Shown here piece by piece: positions 16,913 to 26,225 of a DNA stretch of 64,000 nt (position 1 is its first letter; every line of letters begins with the position of its first letter). Source of the stretch: Caryophanales bacterium UBA2289 (GTDB lineage: Bacteria; Bacillota_I; Bacilli_A; Izemoplasmatales; Hujiaoplasmataceae). The translations under genes and the position numbers were made by a program. Below the pieces are notes generated by a model, which saw nothing but the letters and a program-made list of their open reading frames with translations, did not search any database and was not told the origin of the DNA. The DNA is taken from contig DDWJ01000031.1 in the NCBI GenBank assembly GCA_002345505.1, forward strand, positions 44,477 through 108,476, in the 5' to 3' direction.

Positions 16913-19003
16913 TTGATAAAAAGCAAATACATTTGGGAAAAACAAGTAGATGGTATAATTGATGATCAACAAATCTTTAAGACTTTGTTGATGAATCGTA
17001 ATATTTCTGATTACGAAACTTTCTTTTCAATGGGAAAAGAAAAACTAATCGATCCATACCTACTTTCTGACATGAAAAAAAGTGTCGAAAGAATCAAAAA
17101 AGCCATAATAAACCAAGAAAAAATCATTATCTTTGGTGACTACGACTGCGATGGCATTAGCTCAATCGCAGTGCTTTATCGTTCTTTAAAAAAATTAAAT
17201 GCTTTTATCAGTTATGATCTGCCCGATCGCTTTAATGAAGGCTATGGCTTAAATGAAAGAGCTGTTAAAGATATAATTAAAGCTGGATTCAAGTTGGTTA
17301 TTACCGTTGATAACGGTATAACCTGTAAACCGGAAATCAAACAACTTCAAGATGCAGGAATTGATTGTATCATCACCGATCACCATGAACCGGGAGAAGA
17401 AGTTCCTGAAGCTTTTGCGATTATTCATCCTAAATTAAGTCCAAACTATCCATTCAAAGAAATCGCTGGCGTTATGGTCGCATATAAACTCGCTTCAGCG
17501 CTTCTAGATGATGATCTAGAAGACCTATTTGATTTGGTAATGATAGGCACAATTGCGGATTTAATGCCTTTGGAAAACGAAAATCAAGCGATGGTCAACC
17601 TTGGAATTGAACAGATCAAAAGCACAACCAATATCGGTTTAAAAAAGCTGTTGGATTACAGTAATTTAGACATTATAAACGTCACTGCTATCGCTTTTAA
17701 AATCGCACCGAAAATCAATAGTAGCGGTAGATTAAACAAGGCCAAAGAAGCAGTTGAACTTTTGATTACAGAGGATATTAAAAGAGCCAATGATTTAATC
17801 GTTGATATTGAAAAAAATCATGATTTACGTAAAAAACTTACTGAAGACGCCTTCTTAGTTTGCGAAGAGTTAGTTAATCCAAATGATTCTGTAATCGTAG
17901 TGGCTTCAAAAAATCTTCATGAAGGTGTTATCGGTATTTGTGCTCAAAGACTTGTTGAGAAATACCAAAAATCAACCATTGTTTTAAACATTGATAATGA
18001 TAACTTAGCCAAAGGTTCAGCCAGAAGTTTTGGGGATGCCAATATCTTAGAAATGTTAAACCTCAACGCCAATCTTTTAGAAAGATATGGCGGGCATTCT
18101 CAAGCTGCCGGTTTACAACTTTATGTTGAAAACCTTGAAAGTTTTAAGAAAGCTTTGAATTCTCTAGAAATAAAAGAAACAAATCCGGTTATCAAAGTCG
18201 ATATGGAAGTTTATCTTCCGCGAGTATCGATTAAAACCATTAAAGAAATTCAAGATAAATCTTTCTTTACCGCAACTTATGTGATGAGTAATCTAAGAGT
18301 TTCCCGAAAACAAATCTTGAATTCAAAACATACTAAACTTCAATTAGAAGTAGACGGTTATTACTTTGACGCTTTAGATTTCAACTCGCTTGAGTTTTAC
18401 TATCTCTTGAACCCTGGGGATTTTATCAAAATCTGTGGCGGACTTAATGTCAATAGTTACCGGAATCGCGATAACTTACAGATTATGATTAAAGATATCA
18501 GTACCGATATGTTTCAAGTCTTCGATTACCGCAAAATCAATCATGAAGTCAATTCTTATATCAGAGAAGAAACGGTTAAACTAAATGACTCCTTAGTAAT
18601 TGAAACTAATGACTTCGAAGAAAATATCAAGAAGTTTAAAACTGTAGTTCTTTTACCTCGAGAAAAGAAGTACAATTTAAACCCTATAATTGATCGATTA
18701 GAACTTGGGAAAATTTATCAATACTTCGAAAAACTTGACCATTTTAGTAAAGATGACCTAAATTATTTTAACTATAATGAGTTTATTTATGAAAATGCCT
18801 TGAAAATTTTTGTTGAATTGGGTTTAATTGACAATATCAATGAAAACTATCAGGTTTTAAAAGTTTCGAAGAAAATGGATTTAAACAATTCAAGAACCTT
18901 TAGAAATCTAACCGACAAATATAATTTAATTAATTACTTTTATCAAAATGACGTACCAACATTAAAACAATATTTTAACCAAATCTTGGAGGAAAAAAGA
19001 TGA
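16913..19003 (+). CDS. recJ: Single-stranded-DNA exonuclease RecJ
   Basis: 5'-3' exonuclease acting in recombination and mismatch repair. 696 residues. DHH phosphoesterase motifs: 'FGDYDCDGISS' (about 74-84), 'TVDNGI' (about 131-136), 'ITDHHEPGEE' (about 152-161), 'MIGTIADLMPLE', 'INSSGRLNKA', then DHHA1 'RYGGHSQAAG' near 390. The C-terminal 130 residues are a divergent extension seen in Firmicutes RecJ. The start is TTG (16913) with a ggggt RBS about ten bases upstream; no ATG upstream fits. The apt gene overlaps its end, and recJ-apt-rel is a conserved Firmicutes order. Confidence 0.93.
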   Translation: MIKSKYIWEKQVDGIIDDQQIFKTLLMNRNISDYETFFSMGKEKLIDPYLLSDMKKSVERIKKAIINQEKIIIFGDYDCDGISSIAVLYRSLKKLNAFISYDLPDRFNEGYGLNERAVKDIIKAGFKLVITVDNGITCKPEIKQLQDAGIDCIITDHHEPGEEVPEAFAIIHPKLSPNYPFKEIAGVMVAYKLASALLDDDLEDLFDLVMIGTIADLMPLENENQAMVNLGIEQIKSTTNIGLKKLLDYSNLDIINVTAIAFKIAPKINSSGRLNKAKEAVELLITEDIKRANDLIVDIEKNHDLRKKLTEDAFLVCEELVNPNDSVIVVASKNLHEGVIGICAQRLVEKYQKSTIVLNIDNDNLAKGSARSFGDANILEMLNLNANLLERYGGHSQAAGLQLYVENLESFKKALNSLEIKETNPVIKVDMEVYLPRVSIKTIKEIQDKSFFTATYVMSNLRVSRKQILNSKHTKLQLEVDGYYFDALDFNSLEFYYLLNPGDFIKICGGLNVNSYRNRDNLQIMIKDISTDMFQVFDYRKINHEVNSYIREETVKLNDSLVIETNDFEENIKKFKTVVLLPREKKYNLNPIIDRLELGKIYQYFEKLDHFSKDDLNYFNYNEFIYENALKIFVELGLIDNINENYQVLKVSKKMDLNNSRTFRNLTDKYNLINYFYQNDVPTLKQYFNQILEEKR

Positions 19004-19512
19004 AATATCAAGACTATATAAAGAATGTTCCAAACTTTCCAATTGAAGGAATTCAGTTTAAAGATATCACCCCACTGATTGGCGATGAAAAAGCTTTTAG
19101 ACATGCAATTGACGAACTTACCGAGTTTTCTAAATCATTGAAAGCTAATAAGGTTATTGGCCCTGATGCTAGAGGTTTCATTATCGGCGCACCGGTAGCT
19201 TATGCTTTGAATGCCGGTTTTATTCCAGTTAGAAAACCAGGTAAATTACCACGTGAAGTAATAACATATGATTATGAGTTAGAATATGGTAAAAACACAC
19301 TTTGCATGCATAAAGATGCAGTCAAAAAAGGTGATCGAGTTGTAATCATTGATGACCTTTTAGCTACTGGCGGAACAATGGAAGCAACAATCAAACTAGT
19401 TGAAACTGCAGGCGCAGAAGTAGTTGGATTAGGTTTCATGATTGAACTAGTTGATTTAAACGGAAGAGAAAAGTTAAAGAACTATCCAATAAAGGTATTA
19501 ATTAAGTATTAA
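19000..19512 (+). CDS. apt: Adenine phosphoribosyltransferase
   Basis: Salvages adenine with PRPP to AMP. 170 residues. 'NFPIEGIQFKDITPL' (about 12-26), 'VIGPDARGFIIGAPVAYAL' (about 54-72), 'PVRKPGKLP' (about 79-87) and the PRPP loop 'VVIIDDLLATGGTMEA' (about 112-127) are all intact. RBS ggagg lies inside the recJ end, and the ATG overlaps the recJ stop. It sits between recJ and rel as in Bacillus. Confidence 0.97.
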   Translation: MKYQDYIKNVPNFPIEGIQFKDITPLIGDEKAFRHAIDELTEFSKSLKANKVIGPDARGFIIGAPVAYALNAGFIPVRKPGKLPREVITYDYELEYGKNTLCMHKDAVKKGDRVVIIDDLLATGGTMEATIKLVETAGAEVVGLGFMIELVDLNGREKLKNYPIKVLIKY

Positions 19513-19525
19513 GGGGAGAACTTTA

Positions 19526-21706
19526 ATGGCAGAAAAAGATTTATACCAGCCGTTATATAAAGAGATATCTAGTTATATCTCACAACCTAAGCACCTGGAT
19601 TTTATCAGGAGCGCTTTTGATTATGCCGATTCAAAACATCAAGGTCAACTAAGAAAATCGGGTGAACCGTACATAGTTCACCCAAGAGATGTAGCTATTA
19701 CATTAGCGGAATACCAAGTTGACCCAAATACTCTTGTGGCTGGTTTATTACATGATATCTTAGAAGATACCGATACTTCCTATGATGAACTAAAAGAAAA
19801 ATTTGGTGAGGAAGTCGCCGATATCGTTGAAGGACTTACCAAGTTAGATCAACTTAAATACAACATTTCAAAAGCTGCCCAACAAGTTAAAAACCATCAA
19901 AAAATGGTTTTAGCGATGGCAAGAGACATTAGAGTAATTTTCGTCAAATTGGCTGACAGACTTAACAATATGCGAACTCTAACTTATCTTGATGACGAAA
20001 GAAGAATAAGAATATCGCGAGAAACTTTAGACGTATTCGCTCCGATTGCCCACCGTTTAGGGATGTACAGATTAAAGGCAGAATTAGAAGATTTATCCTT
20101 TAAACACCTTTATCCATTTGAATATCAAAAAATCGCCCGTTTACTTAGAGATAAAAAAGGTTCTCGTGAAGCTGATGTGCAAGAAATGGAAAGATCATTA
20201 GGTAAACTTTTAACGGAAGAAGAATTTGATTTTGACATTAAAGGCAGAATCAAGAACATTCATTCTGTTTACAGCAAAATGAAAGTCAAGAATATTGATT
20301 TTGAAGAAATCCATGACCTCTTAGCCTTAAGAATCATCGTTAATTCCATCAGCGATTGTTATAAAGCGATTGGAATTGTTCATTCACGCTTTATACCGGT
20401 CCCGGGCAGATTTAAAGATTATATCGCTATGCCAAAACCAAATATGTATCAATCCCTTCATACTACTGTAGTGAATAAAGGTAAAATATTTGAAATCCAA
20501 ATCAGAACCAAAGAAATGGATGAAATCGCTGAAAAAGGGGTAGCTGCTCACTGGGCATATAAAGAAAGTAAAGGAATCAGTTCCAGAAAGAATATTGAAG
20601 ACATTGTTTCTTCAAAACTTCGCTGGTATTCAGAACTTATCAAATATACCGAAGAAAGCGACTCAGACGAAGAAATCCTTGATATTTTTACCGACGATAT
20701 CTTACGCGCTAATGTTTATGTGTTTACTCCAAAGGGAGAGATTATTGACTTGACCGCTGGAGCTACGCCGTTAGACTTCGCATTTAGAATTCATACTAAA
20801 GTCGGTGAAAAAACAATCGGCGCTATTGTTAATGGTAAAATTAGACCGCTAGACTATACCTTAAAAACGGGTGACTTAGTTGAAATAAAAACCTCACCAA
20901 ACTCAGTTGGTCCAAATGATAACTGGCTAAAAATAGCTAAAACTAGCAATGCTAGGAGTAAGATAAAAAACTTTTTAAATAAGCAAAAACGTGACTTTTT
21001 AATTGAAAAAGGCAAAGAAGAACTAGATCGAGAAATTTCTAGCCGTCATTTAAACTTAACGCTAACCGATAAAGAAGCAGTTAAATTCTTTGAAAACAAA
21101 GGTGTTAAGTCATTAGAAGATTTATATTATGAAATCGGTAAAAACGTAATTTCACCGATTGGCGCGACTAATTTAATAATTGGCAAACCGGAAATTACCG
21201 AACAAGATTTATTAGAAAAATATTCCAAGGAACAAGATGAGAAGAAGAAACGGTATTTGCATTCCGATATCAACATTATCGTTGAAGGCCTAGATAAACC
21301 TTCAGTAAAACTTGGTAATTGTTGTAACCCAATCTTAGGTGACGATGTCGTTGGCTACATTACTAAAAGTTCAGGAATTGTCGTTCATAGAAAAGAATGT
21401 AAGAATATCGAAACCTTCGATGAAAACCGTCTTATTGACGTAAACTGGGGGAATAACACAACAAAACGTTATGTTACTAACCTTAAGATCGGCGTTTTAA
21501 ACCGCGATAATATTTTAGCGGAAATCATTAATGCCGCAACCTCATCAAAAGCTAAAATAGCACAGGTTTCAGCTCAATCTAATGATGTTAAAGAAGGCAC
21601 TATCAGAATGAAAATTGAAATTGGCAGTGTCCTTGAATTAGATAATGTAATAGCCAATATCCAAAAAGTAAAGAACGTCTACTCAATTGAGAGGTTAGGT
21701 CAATGA
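19526..21706 (+). CDS. rel: Bifunctional (p)ppGpp synthetase/hydrolase Rel
   Basis: Makes and degrades the alarmone (p)ppGpp in the stringent response. 726 residues, full Rel layout. HD hydrolase with 'HDILED' (76-81) and 'AHRLGM'; synthetase with 'FKDYIAMPKPNMYQSLHTTV' (about 295-314); TGS domain 'VYVFTPKGEIIDLTAGATPLDFAF' region (about 395-418); a zinc-finger/RIS segment 'LGNCCNPILGDDVVGY' (about 593-608); C-terminal ACT. Both catalytic halves look intact, so it is probably the main Rel enzyme. RBS ggggag. The dtd start overlaps its stop. Confidence 0.96.
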   Translation: MAEKDLYQPLYKEISSYISQPKHLDFIRSAFDYADSKHQGQLRKSGEPYIVHPRDVAITLAEYQVDPNTLVAGLLHDILEDTDTSYDELKEKFGEEVADIVEGLTKLDQLKYNISKAAQQVKNHQKMVLAMARDIRVIFVKLADRLNNMRTLTYLDDERRIRISRETLDVFAPIAHRLGMYRLKAELEDLSFKHLYPFEYQKIARLLRDKKGSREADVQEMERSLGKLLTEEEFDFDIKGRIKNIHSVYSKMKVKNIDFEEIHDLLALRIIVNSISDCYKAIGIVHSRFIPVPGRFKDYIAMPKPNMYQSLHTTVVNKGKIFEIQIRTKEMDEIAEKGVAAHWAYKESKGISSRKNIEDIVSSKLRWYSELIKYTEESDSDEEILDIFTDDILRANVYVFTPKGEIIDLTAGATPLDFAFRIHTKVGEKTIGAIVNGKIRPLDYTLKTGDLVEIKTSPNSVGPNDNWLKIAKTSNARSKIKNFLNKQKRDFLIEKGKEELDREISSRHLNLTLTDKEAVKFFENKGVKSLEDLYYEIGKNVISPIGATNLIIGKPEITEQDLLEKYSKEQDEKKKRYLHSDINIIVEGLDKPSVKLGNCCNPILGDDVVGYITKSSGIVVHRKECKNIETFDENRLIDVNWGNNTTKRYVTNLKIGVLNRDNILAEIINAATSSKAKIAQVSAQSNDVKEGTIRMKIEIGSVLELDNVIANIQKVKNVYSIERLGQ

Positions 21707-22146
21707 GAGTAGTAGTCCAACGTGTCACAAAAGCCCTTGTAAAAGTTAACCAAGAAGTTGTATCTTGTATTGATGATGGTCTTTTACTACTAGTAGGTTT
21801 TACTCAAGGTGACGGTAGCGAACATTTAGATTATGTCGCAAGAAAAATTGCACGGCTAAGAATTTTTGAAGATGATCAAGGCTTGATGAATTTAGATATT
21901 AAACAGGTAAATGGAAAAATTCTTTCCATCTCGCAATTTACGGTTTACGGAGATTCTTCAAAAAGCAATCGCCCTTCATTTACTAAAGCCTTAAATTATG
22001 AAGATGCTAATAAACTTTACCAAGAATTCAACGAAATCTTAAGAAGAGATCATGATTTAGAAGTTTTTCCAGGTGTGTTTGGCGAACATATGGATGTTGA
22101 ACTAGTCAATAGTGGCCCAGTTACGATAATTATTGAAAAAGAATAG
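21703..22146 (+). CDS. dtd: D-aminoacyl-tRNA deacylase
   Basis: Removes D-amino acids (and glycine from tRNA-Ala) mischarged onto tRNAs. 147 residues. The start 'MRVVVQRVTKA', 'LLLVGFTQGD', the substrate-site 'LSISQFTVYGD' (about 71-81) and the Gly-cis-Pro motif 'NSGPVTI' (about 137-143) are all present. ATGA overlap with rel reproduces the common rel-dtd pair. Confidence 0.95.
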   Translation: MRVVVQRVTKALVKVNQEVVSCIDDGLLLLVGFTQGDGSEHLDYVARKIARLRIFEDDQGLMNLDIKQVNGKILSISQFTVYGDSSKSNRPSFTKALNYEDANKLYQEFNEILRRDHDLEVFPGVFGEHMDVELVNSGPVTIIIEKE

Positions 22147-22156
22147 TTAATCCTAT

Positions 22157-22185
22157 TTGACTAGAGTGAAAAAAAATAATATAAT
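22157..22185 (+). promoter_or_regulatory. acpP promoter
   Basis: TTGACT (22157-22162), 17 bp, TATAAT (22180-22185). Near-consensus, so acpP is probably highly expressed. Leader about 20 nt, with RBS aggagg. Confidence 0.85.
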
Positions 22186-22211
22186 AACTATATATCAATC
22201 AGGAGGAAATT

Positions 22212-22472
22212 ATGGAAAAGAAAGAAAAAGTCTTTGAAAAGATAAAAGAAATGATCGTCCAAGAATTAGGTGTTAAGCCTGAAGTTGTAGTTTTAGATGC
22301 TGGTTTAGCCGAAGATTTTGGCGCTGACTCATTAGATGCACTAGAATTATTCAACCAAATTGAAAGCGAATTCCTTATTACGATTTCTGACGAAGCAGCT
22401 ACAGAAATGAAAGATGTTAAGGACTTAGTTGATTATGTAACAAATCAAGTTAGTGATAACTACTTCGAATAA
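22212..22472 (+). CDS. acpP: Acyl carrier protein
   Basis: Carries acyl chains on a 4'-phosphopantetheine arm. 86 residues, acidic, with the attachment Ser in 'DFGADSLDALELF' (about residue 38). 'FNQIESEFLITISDEAA' follows as in type II ACPs. It sits alone between a strong promoter and a terminator; no fab genes are adjacent. With PlsY and DegV it is part of the lipid gene set of the window. Confidence 0.93.
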   Translation: MEKKEKVFEKIKEMIVQELGVKPEVVVLDAGLAEDFGADSLDALELFNQIESEFLITISDEAATEMKDVKDLVDYVTNQVSDNYFE

Positions 22473-22502
22473 GAGTAAAAATCACTTTCTTTAAAAAGAA
22501 GT

Positions 22503-22529
22503 GTCGTCCTTTATTAAGGGCGACTTTTT
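22503..22529 (+). terminator. acpP terminator
   Basis: GTCGTCCTT / AAGGGCGAC stem (one G-U pair) with a 4-nt loop, followed by TTTTT. A weaker hairpin (cactttctt / agaagtg) lies just upstream. Confidence 0.8.
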
Positions 22530-22549
22530 AAAAAGAGAGGTCTTTGAAA

Positions 22550-23857
22550 ATGATTAACAAAATAAAAGGTACTCAAGACATTCTACCTTCAGAAATTAAT
22601 AAATGGCAAGATTTAGAAGAAGTAATGCGCAACGTATCTAAACTCTTTAACTTTAAAGAGATTAGAACTCCAATATTTGAAGCTTCCGAGCTTTTTCATC
22701 GTTCAGTAGGCGAGACTACCGATATCGTAAAAAAAGAAACCTATGACTTTGAAGATCGCGGCAAACGCATGAATACACTTCGTCCCGAAGGAACTGCAAG
22801 CGTAGTAAGATCAGTAATTGAAAATAAGCTTTATACTGAAGAAAACCTTCCTTTAAAGCTTTATTACTATGGACCAATGTTCCGTTACGAAAGACCGCAA
22901 AAAGGTCGTCAAAGACAGTTTCACCAATTTGGCGCTGAAATCATTGGCGCCGATTCACCTTTGGCAGACGCTGAGATTATCAATTTCGCTGCAACGTTCT
23001 TAAAAGCATTGAAAATTAATGACATTAAAATTCAAATTAACTCTTTAGGCGACAAAGAATCAAAAGAAAAATATATGGACGCTTTAAGAGAATACTTAAA
23101 ACCTAATATTAAACATTTATGCAATGATTGTAATCGTCGTTATGAAGAAAATCCATTGCGAGTCTTAGATTGCAAAGTGGATATGGATAATCCAGTTTTA
23201 ATAAACGCACCTAAACCACTTGATTATTTATCTGATGAAGCAAAAATGCATTTTGATCATGTGATTATGGCTTTAGAAGAAACAGGTCTTGACTACACTA
23301 TCAACAAGAATTTGGTTAGAGGTCTCGACTATTACACGCATACCGTTTTTGAAATAACCTCAGATTTAGAAACACTAGGATCACAATCAACGCTTGTTGG
23401 TGGCGGTCGCTATAACAATCTTTATAAGTCTTTAGAAGGTCCTGATCTTCCGGCAGTAGGTTTTGCATTCGGTATCGAAAGACTATTATTAGCCCTTGAA
23501 GCAGTTAATAAAGAAGATATAAAAGATTTTATCCATTGTTATTTTCTTTCAATCGGCGACGTCTATCAAACTGAAGCTTTGAAGATAATCAATGATCTTC
23601 GTCACGGCGGAATCATCATCGATTATGATTTCTTTAACAAAAATCTTAAGCAACAATTCAAACAAGCTGATCGACTTAACCCTAAATACTATTTAATCTA
23701 TGGTGAAGAAGAAGCTAAAAAGCGCACTATCAACGTTAAATCAACCGAAACTAAAGAACAAGTAGAAGTTGATATTGATAATCTTTACCAATATCTAGTC
23801 AATGGTCTGACCAACAGATCTTGCCGCGGCGGCTGCGGAAGTTGTGACGGTTGTTAA
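22550..23857 (+). CDS. hisS: Histidyl-tRNA synthetase with Cys-rich C-terminal tail
   Basis: Charges tRNA-His. 435 residues. 'KGTQDILP', motif 2 'GPMFRYERPQKGRQRQFHQFG' region (about 106-126), the histidine motif 'LVRGLDYYTHTVFE' (about 254-267) and 'GGGRYNNL' are intact, followed by an anticodon domain. The start is ATG 22550, nine bases after agagagg; the TTG six bases earlier sits too near the RBS. Unusual: the last 11 residues hold four Cys in a CxxxCxxCxxC pattern (425, 429, 432, 435) rich in Gly. This tail is not a normal HisRS feature and could bind metal. aspS, its usual neighbour, is absent. Confidence 0.95.
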   Translation: MINKIKGTQDILPSEINKWQDLEEVMRNVSKLFNFKEIRTPIFEASELFHRSVGETTDIVKKETYDFEDRGKRMNTLRPEGTASVVRSVIENKLYTEENLPLKLYYYGPMFRYERPQKGRQRQFHQFGAEIIGADSPLADAEIINFAATFLKALKINDIKIQINSLGDKESKEKYMDALREYLKPNIKHLCNDCNRRYEENPLRVLDCKVDMDNPVLINAPKPLDYLSDEAKMHFDHVIMALEETGLDYTINKNLVRGLDYYTHTVFEITSDLETLGSQSTLVGGGRYNNLYKSLEGPDLPAVGFAFGIERLLLALEAVNKEDIKDFIHCYFLSIGDVYQTEALKIINDLRHGGIIIDYDFFNKNLKQQFKQADRLNPKYYLIYGEEEAKKRTINVKSTETKEQVEVDIDNLYQYLVNGLTNRSCRGGCGSCDGC

Positions 23858-23868
23858 ATAATACGAGT

Positions 23869-23893
23869 AAACCTATTTATTTAGGTTTTCTTT
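23869..23893 (+). terminator. hisS terminator
   Basis: AAACCTA / TAGGTTT stem with a 6-nt loop followed by TCTTT. Moderate strength; the next promoter begins immediately after. Confidence 0.6.
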
Positions 23894-23894
23894 G

Positions 23895-23903
23895 TGATAT
23901 AAT
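23895..23903 (+). promoter_or_regulatory. Extended -10 promoter of the AI-2E family gene
   Basis: TGA then TATAAT (23898-23903), 27 bp before the TTG start. The -35 is not clear. Confidence 0.6.
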
Positions 23904-23930
23904 TATCTCGATAAGGATGTGATTTTCACT

Positions 23931-25052
23931 TTGAAAAAGCCAAAAGTATCAGATGAACAATTAAATCGTATCATAAAATATTTAGCGATAATTATTCTCA
24001 GTTTTGGAATAGTTCTTTTGGCTATTCAGTTCAATGATTTTTGGGGCTGGATTTTAGGGGCTATAAGAGCCGTGATAATTCCGGTTGCATTAGCCTATTT
24101 CAGTGCTTTGATTATCTTCCCATTAATTAAACTTTTAGAGAAAAAAGGTATTGGCCCAAGAGGATTTTCACTAGCTATCGTCTTTATCCTGACAGTCGGT
24201 TTGATTTTCGTGGCATTTTATTTTTTGACACCGCTAATCATCGATGAAATTAAAAATTTCTTCGCCGATGATTTCCCAACTATAGTTGACTATATCACCA
24301 ATGACTTACGTGATGAATTCATCTTCGGTGGCGATTTATATGATCAAATAGTAGCTTATGTCAACGAAACCAATGTTATTCAAGATACAATTGATCAATT
24401 TGTTCCAAGTCTTATTGCGTCATTAAGCGGATTATTATTACCACTCTTAACCGCTTTTGCCCTTTTACCAATTCTGTTGATTTTCTACTTGAACGATTAT
24501 GAAGTAATATCAGAAAGAATAAGAACAATAATTCCTGCAAAACACGAAAAAAACGCAGCTGAGTTAGGTTCAAGATTAAATCAAACTGTTGGTGCTTACC
24601 TTAGAGGTCAGTTGATGTTAATGCTTGTCTTAGGAGCAGTTGCCACAATCGTTTATAAACTAATTGGTTTAAAATATTACTTTTTCTTTGGCTTTTTAGT
24701 TGGTGTAACCAACATCATTCCATATTTTGGGATGATTATAGCAGCCGTTCCACCAATAATTTATACCTTTATAGCCACCTCAGGACCAGGACCTTTACTA
24801 GTTTTAGTTGTAAATGTCGTCTTACAGTTCTTCGAAGGTAATATTTTCCAACCGCTTATCATGTCACACCAATTATCAATTCACCCGATTGTAATCATCA
24901 TATCAATTTTATTCTTCGGTTCTTTATTCGGAGCTCTAGGGGTAATTTTCGCTTCACCAATGGCGGCTTCTATTAGAGTAATTTACCGTTTCTTCAGTGA
25001 TTTACGTAAAGAGAAGTTAAAGAATAATGTTGCTGGGGCGAATGCTCCATGA
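23931..25052 (+). CDS. AI-2E/PerM family membrane transporter
   Basis: 373 residues with about eight hydrophobic segments in the family layout: two N-terminal helices, a soluble loop (about 85-145), then the C-terminal set with 'RLNQTVGAYLRGQLMLMLVLG' and 'PYFGMIIAAVPP'. Family members export AI-2 or act as Na+/H+ antiporters; which applies is not decidable here. Two starts are possible, GTG 23919 and TTG 23931. The aaggatgtga RBS (23913-23922) is well spaced only for TTG 23931. Overlaps the next gene by ATGA. Confidence 0.82.
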   Translation: MKKPKVSDEQLNRIIKYLAIIILSFGIVLLAIQFNDFWGWILGAIRAVIIPVALAYFSALIIFPLIKLLEKKGIGPRGFSLAIVFILTVGLIFVAFYFLTPLIIDEIKNFFADDFPTIVDYITNDLRDEFIFGGDLYDQIVAYVNETNVIQDTIDQFVPSLIASLSGLLLPLLTAFALLPILLIFYLNDYEVISERIRTIIPAKHEKNAAELGSRLNQTVGAYLRGQLMLMLVLGAVATIVYKLIGLKYYFFFGFLVGVTNIIPYFGMIIAAVPPIIYTFIATSGPGPLLVLVVNVVLQFFEGNIFQPLIMSHQLSIHPIVIIISILFFGSLFGALGVIFASPMAASIRVIYRFFSDLRKEKLKNNVAGANAP

Positions 25053-25489
25053 TAAAAAACAATCGACCAAGAATCTATTCAAAGTTTGAAATCAACTCGA
25101 TATTGTTCTATGCAACAATGATTCTTTTCATTCCCTTGGTCTTGGTTTTTACATACGTATTCAATATTGAATACTCATTTGATGTTAAAATATTTCTGCT
25201 TTACTTATTAGGCATTACAACTGTAATAACCCTAACTGGACTTACAATTATTCTCGTAAAAAGAGACAAAATGAAAAGACATGTCAAAGCTACCTATATC
25301 ACTGAGTTCTACTACTTAGTAACAATTTCAATTTTTGGAGTTTTAGGTGCTATCGTCCTTTATAACTATCTTGGTGGTCCACAAAATTATATTCCCAATA
25401 TCTTTGTAATATTACTAGTTTTGTTCGTCTATATTTTACTGCGCTTAGGCCGTAAGTATTTTAACCTTAAATACACAAAGAAAAAATAA
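25049..25489 (+). CDS. Four-helix membrane protein of unknown function
   Basis: 146 residues, four predicted membrane helices (about 15-37, 49-69, 84-104, 114-132) with a basic loop between helices 2 and 3 and a basic C-terminus 'YFNLKYTKKK'. I recognise no family. It overlaps the AI-2E family gene by 4 bases, so the two are probably made together, and it could be an accessory subunit. A terminator follows directly. Confidence 0.7.
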   Translation: MIKNNRPRIYSKFEINSILFYATMILFIPLVLVFTYVFNIEYSFDVKIFLLYLLGITTVITLTGLTIILVKRDKMKRHVKATYITEFYYLVTISIFGVLGAIVLYNYLGGPQNYIPNIFVILLVLFVYILLRLGRKYFNLKYTKKK

Positions 25490-25490
25490 T

Positions 25491-25513
25491 GGCTGCGTAT
25501 TTGCAGCCTTTGT
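25491..25513 (+). terminator. Terminator after the four-helix membrane protein gene
   Basis: GGCTGC / GCAGCC stem with a 6-nt loop, then a short interrupted T-run, so it may be leaky. The next gene has no obvious separate promoter. Confidence 0.55.
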
Positions 25514-25532
25514 TATAGAAAGAAGCAAATTT

Positions 25533-26225
25533 ATGAGATTTAATCGTTTAATTAATTTAATTGGTCAAGAGAAATTTCTTGAGTTACAATCGAAACAAGT
25601 AATTATCTTCGGGCTCGGTGGCGTCGGTTCATTTGCAGCTGAAGCTATCGCAAGAAGTGGTATAATGAAGATGACGGTAGTTGATTACGACTTTGTTGAT
25701 ATCACTAACATTAACCGACAACTAGTTGCTTTAGAATCCACTATCGGCCAGCTTAAAGTTGATGTCTTTAAAAAAAGAGCTCTAGATATAAATCCATTGC
25801 TTAGTATAGAGGCTTTAAACTTAAAAGTTACTGAAGAAAATATCAGTAGTATTTTAAGCAAACCCTATGATTTTGTCATTGACTGCATTGATGACGTAAC
25901 TGCAAAAGTCGCTATTGCTAAGTTTTGCCTTGATAATGACTTAAAACTGATAACCTCAGCCGGATTTGCAAATAAAAGCAATCCGCAAATGATTAAAGTC
26001 GCAAAACTGAATCAAACTAAAGTATGTCCACTTGCAAAGACTTTGAGATATAAGTTAAAGTCGCTTGGGTATCCTTTAAAGATTGATGTCGTTTATTCTG
26101 AAGAACAACCTCTAAAAGTCATCGACAAATCAATTTTAGGTTCAAATGCATATGTTCCACCAGCAGCGGGACTAATAATAGCTGCACATGTTATTAATAA
26201 TCTGATAGGAGAAGAAGAAAAATGA
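25533..26225 (+). CDS. tcdA: tRNA threonylcarbamoyladenosine dehydratase
   Basis: ThiF/E1-like ATPase that converts t6A37 to cyclic ct6A in tRNAs reading ANN codons. 230 residues. Nucleotide-binding 'FGLGGVGSFAAEAIARSG' (about 27-44), 'DYDFVDITNINRQLVAL' (about 52-68), 'VIDCIDDVTAKVAIAKFC' (about 112-129) and 'VVYSEEQP' near 193 fit TcdA/CsdL/YrvM. No catalytic-Cys motif of MoeB or ThiF zinc type is present. It heads a chain of overlapping genes to rluD and overlaps msrA by ATGA. Confidence 0.92.
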   Translation: MRFNRLINLIGQEKFLELQSKQVIIFGLGGVGSFAAEAIARSGIMKMTVVDYDFVDITNINRQLVALESTIGQLKVDVFKKRALDINPLLSIEALNLKVTEENISSILSKPYDFVIDCIDDVTAKVAIAKFCLDNDLKLITSAGFANKSNPQMIKVAKLNQTKVCPLAKTLRYKLKSLGYPLKIDVVYSEEQPLKVIDKSILGSNAYVPPAAGLIIAAHVINNLIGEEEK

